DNA of 64,000 nt from DASQUK01 sp963813485 (GTDB lineage Bacteria > Actinomycetota > Acidimicrobiia > Acidimicrobiales > VFJN01): contig CAWEZE010000023.1 of NCBI GenBank assembly GCA_963813485.1, positions 62,001 through 126,000 on the forward strand. Reading direction: 5' to 3'. The notes under the pieces were generated by a model. The model had not been told where the DNA came from. It worked only from the letters and a program-made list of their open reading frames with translations, and made no database searches. Within the stretch, counting starts at the first letter, position 1, and every line of letters begins with the position of its first letter. Made by a program: the position numbers and the translations under genes. Below, in pieces: positions 61,662 to 64,000 of the stretch.

Positions 61662-64000
61662 ATGGCCACGGGGTCGCCGGGCGAGCAGCTTCTCGGCCGC
61701 CAGCGCGAGCGCGACGTGCTGGAACGGCTGCTCGAGGGAGCACGCGAGGGGCGCGGCGGGGTCCTGGCGATGTACGGAGAGCCGGGCGTCGGCAAGACCG
61801 CGTTGCTGGAGTATGCGGTCGAGACGGGGCGGGGCTTTCGGGTCGCCCGCGCCGTCGGGGTCGAGGGCGAGATGGAGCTCACCTATGCGGCCCTCCAGCA
61901 GCTGTGCGCGCCAAGCCTCGAGGTCATCGAGCGGCTCCCGGATACTCGAGCGCGAGGCGCTTGCTGTGGCCCTCGGGCTGAGCGCGGGGCAAGCCCCGGA
62001 TGCCTTCCTCGTCGGACTGGCGGTCCTCGGCCTGCTGTCCGAGGCCGCCGGGGAGCGACCGCTCCTCTGTGTGGTCGACGACGCCCAGTGGCTCGACCGG
62101 GCATCGGCGCGCATCCTTGCGTTCGTGGCTCGGCGCCTGCTGGCCGAGAAGATCGCGCTTGTGTTCGCGGCGCGCCAGCCGAGTGAGGCACTGGAGGGCT
62201 TGCCAGAGCTTCATGTCAAGCCTTTGGGGCACCGGGATGCGCGTGCACTCCTGGAGTCCGCCTTGCCAGCGCGGCTGGATGAGCGCGTGCTGGAACGGGT
62301 CATCCTCGAGACGCACGGGAATCCGCTCGCGGTGCTGGAGTTGCCACGCGGCCTGACGCCAGCACAGCTCGCGGGTGGGTTCGGCCTGCCTGCGGCGCTG
62401 GCGTTGTCCGCTCAGATCGAAGAGAGCTTCACGCGCCGGCTGGCGAGGATGCCGCGTGATGCCCGGCGTCTGTTGCTCGTCGCCGCAGCTGACTCCACCG
62501 GCGATCTGGCGCTTGTCTGGCGGGCGGCTCAGCGGCTCGGGATCCCGGAGTCCGCCTCGCACACCGTCGAGGCGGACGGCTTGTTGGCTCTCAGCGAAGG
62601 CGTTGTGTTCCGTCATCCGCTGGTCCGCTCGGCTGTGTACCGGGCATCTGACCCGGACGAGCGAAGCGAGGTCCACCGGGCCCTCGCGGAGGCGACCGAT
62701 CCGGAGAGCGACCCGGATCGCCGGGCGTGGCACCGTGCCCAGGCGGCGTTCATGCCCGATGAGGACGTTGCGGCCGAGCTCGAGCGGTCGGCGGCTCGAG
62801 CGCTGGCGCGGGGCGGCTTCGCCGCCGCCGCCGCCTTCTTGGAACGCTCGTCCGCGTTGACGCCTGAAGCCGCACGTCGCGCCGGCCGGGCTCTCGCCGC
62901 GGCGCAGGCGAAGCAGGAGGCGGGTGCGCTCGACGAGGCGCTCACGCTTGTTGCAAATGCGGAGGCAGGCCCGCTGGACGAGTTCCAACGGGCCCATGTC
63001 GACGTCCTTCGCGCCCGCATCTCCTTCGCCGCGGATCGGGGAAGCGAGGCACCGCTCCTGTTGCTCGAGGCGGCGAGAAGCCTCGAGGCCCTGGATGTGC
63101 GGCTGGCTCGTGAGATCTACCTCGATGCGCTGACCGCCGCCCTGTTCGCCGGTCGACTGGGAGGCGGGTGCGACGCCCGACAGGTAGCGACCGCGGCCCG
63201 TGCCGCGCCCCCGCCGCCGTCTCCGCCTCGCGCCGCGGACCTCCTCCTCGACGGGTTGGCGCTGTTGATCACCGAGGGACACATGGCCGCAATGGCGACC
63301 TTGCGCAACGCCTTGACTGCGTTCCACAGCGAGGAGACCGGGACGGAGGAAGGTCTGCGCTGGCTCTGGCTGGCGGGCCGGACGGCCGGGTTCATCTGGG
63401 ACTACGAAAGCTGGGACTCGTTGACGGCGCGCCAGGTGCGAGCGGCCCGTGAGGTCGGCGCGCTCGGGCACTTGCCGCTCGCGTTCAGCACCCGAGTGGG
63501 GGTCCACCTGTTCGCGGGGGAGCTGCAGGCGGCAGCGTCGCTGGTCGAGCAGTCGGACGTTCTGGCCGAAGCAACGTATGGTCGAATCGTCCCCCTGTAC
63601 GGCGCACTCGCGCTGGCGGCCTTTCGTGGCAGCGAGGATGAGGTCACGCGATTGGTGCGGACCAACACGCAGGACTTCATCACCCGCGGCGAGGGGGTTG
63701 GGCTCACCGTGTCCCAGTGGGTGACTGCCGCGCTCTACAACGGGCTGGCGCGCTACGAGGATGCGTTCGCCGCTGCCGCGGACGCGACCACGGATCCACG
63801 CGAGCTGTGGTTCTCGACCTTCGCGACGATCGAGCTGATCGAAGCCGCCAGCCGCAGCGGCAGAACCGATCGCGCCGCCGAGGCCTTCGAGCTGTTGCGC
63901 GAATCCACGGGTGCCAGCGGCACCCCGTGGGCACTAGGCGTCGAGGCACGCTCGAGAGCGCTCCTCAGTCGCAAGGAAGCCGCCGAGGCTCTCTACCAAG
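61662..64000 (+). CDS. LuxR-family AAA transcriptional regulator, frameshifted and cut by the window end
   Basis: ATG 61662 opens MATGSPGEQLLGRQRERDVL with Walker A GEPGVGKTALLEYA. Near 61947 the frame is lost (LPDTRARG); with one base removed it continues REALAVALGLSAGQAPDAFL, Walker B LLCVVDDAQWLDRAS and a long TPR-like region to the window end (ARSRALLSRKEAAEALYQ). The C-terminal LuxR DNA-binding domain would lie beyond 64000. This family is abundant in actinomycetes. The target genes are unknown; the gene is divergent from the MBL hydrolase with about 70 bases between starts. Confidence 0.85.

Overview
The window is high-GC DNA from an actinomycete-like bacterium. Many starts are GTG, genes often overlap by ATGA or GTGA, and three F420-type luciferase-like oxidoreductases, an F420H2:NADP reductase-like protein, a DosR-type regulator and WhiB-era gene families point to Actinomycetota. 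An Acidimicrobiia-type lineage is my inference from gene mix, not something the sequence proves.

Layout. 0-8.8 kb: end of a metal ABC permease, a membrane metallophosphoesterase, a minus-strand cluster (DUF6285-type protein, aminoglycoside-phosphotransferase-like kinase, lipocalin-like protein, SMP-30 lactonase), a lipoprotein, a methyltransferase/KTSC fusion ORF and a shikimate-kinase-like P-loop protein. 8.8-19.9 kb: the most notable block, a DosR-like dormancy/hypoxia regulon. It holds a DevR/DosR-type response regulator, a DevS-type GAF histidine kinase, three pyridoxamine-phosphate-oxidase-like proteins, a P2-type cation ATPase, a CBS-BON protein, a CoA-binding protein and a tandem universal stress protein. 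Seven near-palindromic boxes of the type GGGACCTTCGGCCCT lie in front of these genes. 16.1-16.8 kb: a 686-base stretch, much of it above 90 % purine, splits a glyoxalase-family gene. 19.9-29.2 kb: two ArsR/SRPBCC modules with clear inverted-repeat operators, a P450, PAP2 phosphatase, SMP-30, a QEGLA-motif protein and a metallo-beta-lactamase/rhodanese protein. 29.2-35 kb: a secreted alpha-amylase with at least five frame breaks, an ECF sigma factor with its region 4 deleted, its anti-sigma gene broken by a 41-base duplication, and a secreted endonuclease/phosphatase-family protein. 35-49.6 kb: DUF1214-like protein, sulfotransferase, two giant regulators, EF-hand protein, beta-propeller, small operon with a Cys4 protein, cold-shock protein, ABCG-type transporter. 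49.6-64 kb: tRNA-Met fragment, ROK kinase/GH15 pair, enoyl-CoA hydratase, peroxiredoxin-like protein, a four-gene Fe-S/FAD/LLM redox operon, DNA glycosylase operon, and a LuxR-type AAA regulator running off the right end.

How the genes work together. In the 8.8-19.9 kb block the kinase and regulator would sense redox or gas and switch on USP, PPOX, CBS and ATPase genes through the shared boxes, as in mycobacteria. The minus-strand operon 58977-54755 (Fe-S protein, FAD dehydrogenase, small protein, F420-type oxidoreductase) looks like one oxidative pathway.

Quality warning. At least eight genes are broken in a way that one extra base explains. These, with the purine-rich insert, the sigma-gene deletion and the 41-base duplication, suggest either local gene decay or assembly errors. 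Reading frames near 14.56, 29.4-29.8, 31.97, 33.4-33.7, 56.54, 58.08 and 61.95 kb should be treated with care.
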